Shown here: positions 6,926 to 8,085 of the stretch, piece after piece | Position numbering within the stretch: position 1 is the stretch's first letter | Layout: every line of letters begins with the position of its first letter | Source: Paenibacillus sp. UBA6285 | GTDB lineage: Bacteria; Bacillota; Bacilli; Paenibacillales; Paenibacillaceae | NCBI GenBank assembly: GCA_002438345.1 | Contig: DJUJ01000201.1 | Location: 7,958-16,042, forward strand | Direction of reading: 5' to 3' | Length of the DNA stretch: 8,085 nt | Notes under the pieces: model-generated | Database searches by the model: none | Told to the model about the DNA's origin: nothing | What the model saw: only the letters and a program-made list of their open reading frames with translations | Program-made: the position numbers and the translations under genes

Positions 6926-7276
6926 TTAAAAATCAATCAGTCCAAGGCTGATTTGCAGCGAATCATCCACCTTCTTCATAGTCTCATCATCAAGGTGGGT
7001 GATCTTGTCAGTTAAGCGTTGTTTGTCAATCGTCCTAACCTGCTCCAGCAGTATAACAGAATCTCTGTCAAAGCCATGAGCTGCTGCGTCAATTTCCACA
7101 TGCGTAGGTAATTTAGCCTTCTGGATTTGGGCCGTGATTGCGGCCACAATTACCGTCGGGCTAAAGCGATTGCCAATATCATTCTGGATTACCAGTACTG
7201 GCCTTACTCCGCCTTGCTCAGAACCTACAACCGGCGAAAGATCAGCAAAAAAAACATCGCCACGTTTAACGATCAA
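6926..7276 (-). CDS. ndoA: EndoA (MazF/PemK family) endoribonuclease toxin
   Basis: This 116-residue protein is nearly the same as B. subtilis EndoA (YdcE) over its whole length, including [44 protein letters not shown] and the end [10 protein letters not shown]. The catalytic residues known for EndoA, Arg25 and Thr48, are both present (GGVR25, AAIT48). By family knowledge EndoA cuts single-stranded RNA at UACAU-type sites in the cytoplasm and is held inactive by EndoAI. The start is a TTG at 7276-7274, three bases after the antitoxin stop; the GGGGTG serving as its ribosome binding site lies at the end of the antitoxin gene, so translation is probably coupled. The stop is TAA. A strong terminator follows. 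Confidence 0.97.
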   Translation of the reverse strand: MIVKRGDVFFADLSPVVGSEQGGVRPVLVIQNDIGNRFSPTVIVAAITAQIQKAKLPTHVEIDAAAHGFDRDSVILLEQVRTIDKQRLTDKITHLDDETMKKVDDSLQISLGLIDF

Positions 7277-7279
7277 TGT

Positions 7280-7561
7280 CTACACCCCGCTTACTAAGCG
7301 GCCAAGAGTGCTGTCTGCATCTTCCTCCGCGAGGAACGCCTCGCATGCCATGGTCAAGTTGATCTTAGCCATTTCCATGTAGCCGCGCTGCATGGACTCC
7401 CGGATAGAACGTTTCCTCCGTTCGCTCAAATACAGCTTCATGGCCTGCCTAATCAATTCACTCCGGTTGGAATTCTCCAATTGAACAATTCCGTCCACTT
7501 CCTGCAAGAGATGATCGGGCAAGCTGATCATGATTCTTTTGGTGTTCTGCAAATTGGCCAC
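7280..7561 (-). CDS. ndoAI: EndoAI ribbon-helix-helix antitoxin
   Basis: With the GTG at 7561-7559 the product has 93 residues (beginning MANLQNTKR), the same length as B. subtilis EndoAI (YdcD). A CopG/MetJ-type ribbon-helix-helix domain fills the N-terminal half: strand KRIMISLP (8-15), then two helices up to about residue 48 with NRSELIRQAM between. The C-terminal part contains RGYMEMAKINL and ends ERLVSGG-like as GRLVSGV; in the family this segment wraps the toxin and blocks its active site. GGGGTGG lies eight bases before the GTG. A TTG at 7618 would add 19 residues not found in the homologues I know, and a TTG at 7552-7550 is also possible. The stop TAG at 7282-7280 is three bases before the toxin start. 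Autorepression through the ribbon-helix-helix domain is likely from family knowledge. Confidence 0.92.
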   Translation of the reverse strand: MANLQNTKRIMISLPDHLLQEVDGIVQLENSNRSELIRQAMKLYLSERRKRSIRESMQRGYMEMAKINLTMACEAFLAEEDADSTLGRLVSGV

Positions 7562-7611
7562 CTTCTCTTCCACCCCCACAAACCTTCTGCCCTTGTGTTC
7601 CAGTGTTGCAA

Positions 7612-7637
7612 TATACAAGGAATTTTATACAAGGAAT
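7612..7637. repeat. Two 12-bp direct repeats upstream of ndoAI
   Basis: TATACAAGGAAT occurs at 7612-7623 and again at 7626-7637, a 14-bp period. It lies 51-76 bp upstream of the GTG start of the antitoxin gene. Such a pair could be a binding site for the ribbon-helix-helix antitoxin or a local slippage duplication. The repeat is exact; its role is inference. Confidence 0.55.
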
Positions 7638-7653
7638 ATATGCCGCCAGTATA

Positions 7654-7713
7654 TCAAGTATGCTGCATCCCATTATAAACTAGAAATGGTGGTTCGTATA
7701 GGCTTTTAGTCAT
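7654..7713 (-). CDS. Possible 19-codon leader ORF upstream of ndoAI
   Basis: An ATG at 7713-7711 opens a frame of 19 codons (MTKSLYEPPFLVYNGMQHT) that ends in TGA at 7656-7654. AGGAG stands only two bases before the ATG, closer than usual. It lies on the likely leader of the ndoAI-ndoA transcript. Nothing about the peptide is recognisable, and a chance ORF is quite possible. Confidence 0.15.
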   Translation of the reverse strand: MTKSLYEPPFLVYNGMQHT

Positions 7714-7740
7714 ATCTCCTAAAACGATACAATTCCTTCT

Positions 7741-7770
7741 ATTTTCTCCCTTGAATAACATCACTGTCAA
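7741..7770 (-). promoter_or_regulatory. Candidate promoter of the ndoAI-ndoA operon
   Basis: A perfect TTGACA (7770-7765) begins five bases after the alr stop and is followed after 18 bp by GAAAAT (7746-7741), a four-of-six match to the -10 consensus. Transcription from here would give a leader of about 170 nt before the antitoxin GTG. A TATAAT at 7677-7672 is an alternative -10 but has no matching -35. Confidence 0.45.
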
Positions 7771-7775
7771 GAACT

Positions 7776-8085
7776 TTAAGATTGTAGCAGAGCATTTACT
7801 AATTTAGGAAGTGTGCCTTCACGGATATAAACGCGGGGCACCCGATGAGCCAGCATGCAAATTACCTCGTAGTGAATCGTTCCAAGATGGAGAGCCAACT
7901 CGTCTGCCGTGACCATCACGTCAGCTTGACGGCCGATGAGTACAACTTCTTCGCCTGCTTTAATTTGTTCCGCTTCTTCAGCGAAAGATTTGAGTGATAC
8001 CATACACTGATCCATGCAGATTGTTCCGACGACAGGAACGCGGCGTCCACGTATTAACACCTCCGCTTTGCCAGTTAGCATGCGG
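7776..8085 (-). CDS. alr: Alanine racemase, C-terminal part
   Basis: About the last 103 codons are present; the gene enters from the right edge and ends in TAA at 7778-7776. The C-terminal beta-domain signature of PLP-dependent alanine racemase is clear: GKAEVLIRGRRVPVVGTICMDQCMV, then DELALHLGTIHYEVICML and HRVPRVY. The CMDQ segment belongs to the part that completes the active site of the partner subunit. The enzyme interconverts L- and D-alanine for peptidoglycan synthesis. The PLP lysine and most of the TIM barrel lie outside the window. The order alr-ndoAI-ndoA is the same as in B. subtilis, which supports all three calls. Confidence 0.95.
   Translation of the reverse strand, partial: RMLTGKAEVLIRGRRVPVVGTICMDQCMVSLKSFAEEAEQIKAGEEVVLIGRQADVMVTADELALHLGTIHYEVICMLAHRVPRVYIREGTLPKLVNALLQS

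Noticed and set aside
7562..7618. 19-residue N-terminal extension of the antitoxin from TTG 7618
   Set aside because: There is no ribosome binding site before this TTG, and starting at the GTG gives the family's usual 93 residues.

Overview
The window looks like chromosomal DNA from a low-to-mid GC Gram-positive bacterium of the Bacillales, most likely Paenibacillus or a close relative. The evidence is an EndoA/EndoAI toxin-antitoxin pair directly behind an alanine racemase gene, a tex gene nearby, strong AGGAGG-type ribosome binding sites, TTG and GTG starts, and protein sequences that read like Paenibacillus homologues. No rRNA, tRNA, CRISPR array or insertion sequence is visible.

Layout from left to right. 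(1) 1-636, minus: the N-terminal 212 codons of a class III PLP-fold enzyme, most like (R)-1-hydroxy-2-aminoethylphosphonate ammonia-lyase (PbfA). It runs off the left edge. (2) 637-885: a divergent intergenic region with an RBS-proximal hairpin and two tandem palindromes. (3) 886-2343, plus: a six-TM methyl-accepting chemotaxis protein interrupted by two in-frame TAA codons, so a recent pseudogene. A bidirectional terminator at 2379-2413 separates it from (4) tex, 2438-4666, minus. (5) 4785-5984 and 6160-6768, minus: a Bmr/NorA-like multidrug efflux transporter and the TetR-family regulator gene upstream of it. Both promoters carry nearly the same GACCG-type palindrome, suggesting one local regulatory circuit. 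(6) 6926-7561, minus: the ndoAI-ndoA toxin-antitoxin operon, ending in a strong terminator. (7) 7776-8085, minus: the 3' end of alr, running off the right edge.

In Bacillus subtilis the order is alr, ndoAI, ndoA, the rsb-sigB stress module, then tex (ydcI). Here the rsb-sigB module is absent between ndoA and tex, and a TetR-efflux cassette occupies the interval. All genes from tex rightwards point the same way, but terminators and internal promoters divide them into separate transcription units: (alr), (ndoAI-ndoA), (tetR, possibly continuing into the transporter), (transporter) and (tex).

The window is mostly ordinary accessory and housekeeping DNA. I did not find a convincing new system. 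The points most worth a second look are the doubly nonsense-interrupted chemoreceptor, the shared TetR operator pair, the odd start region of the tetR gene, and the regulatory DNA upstream of the PbfA-like gene.
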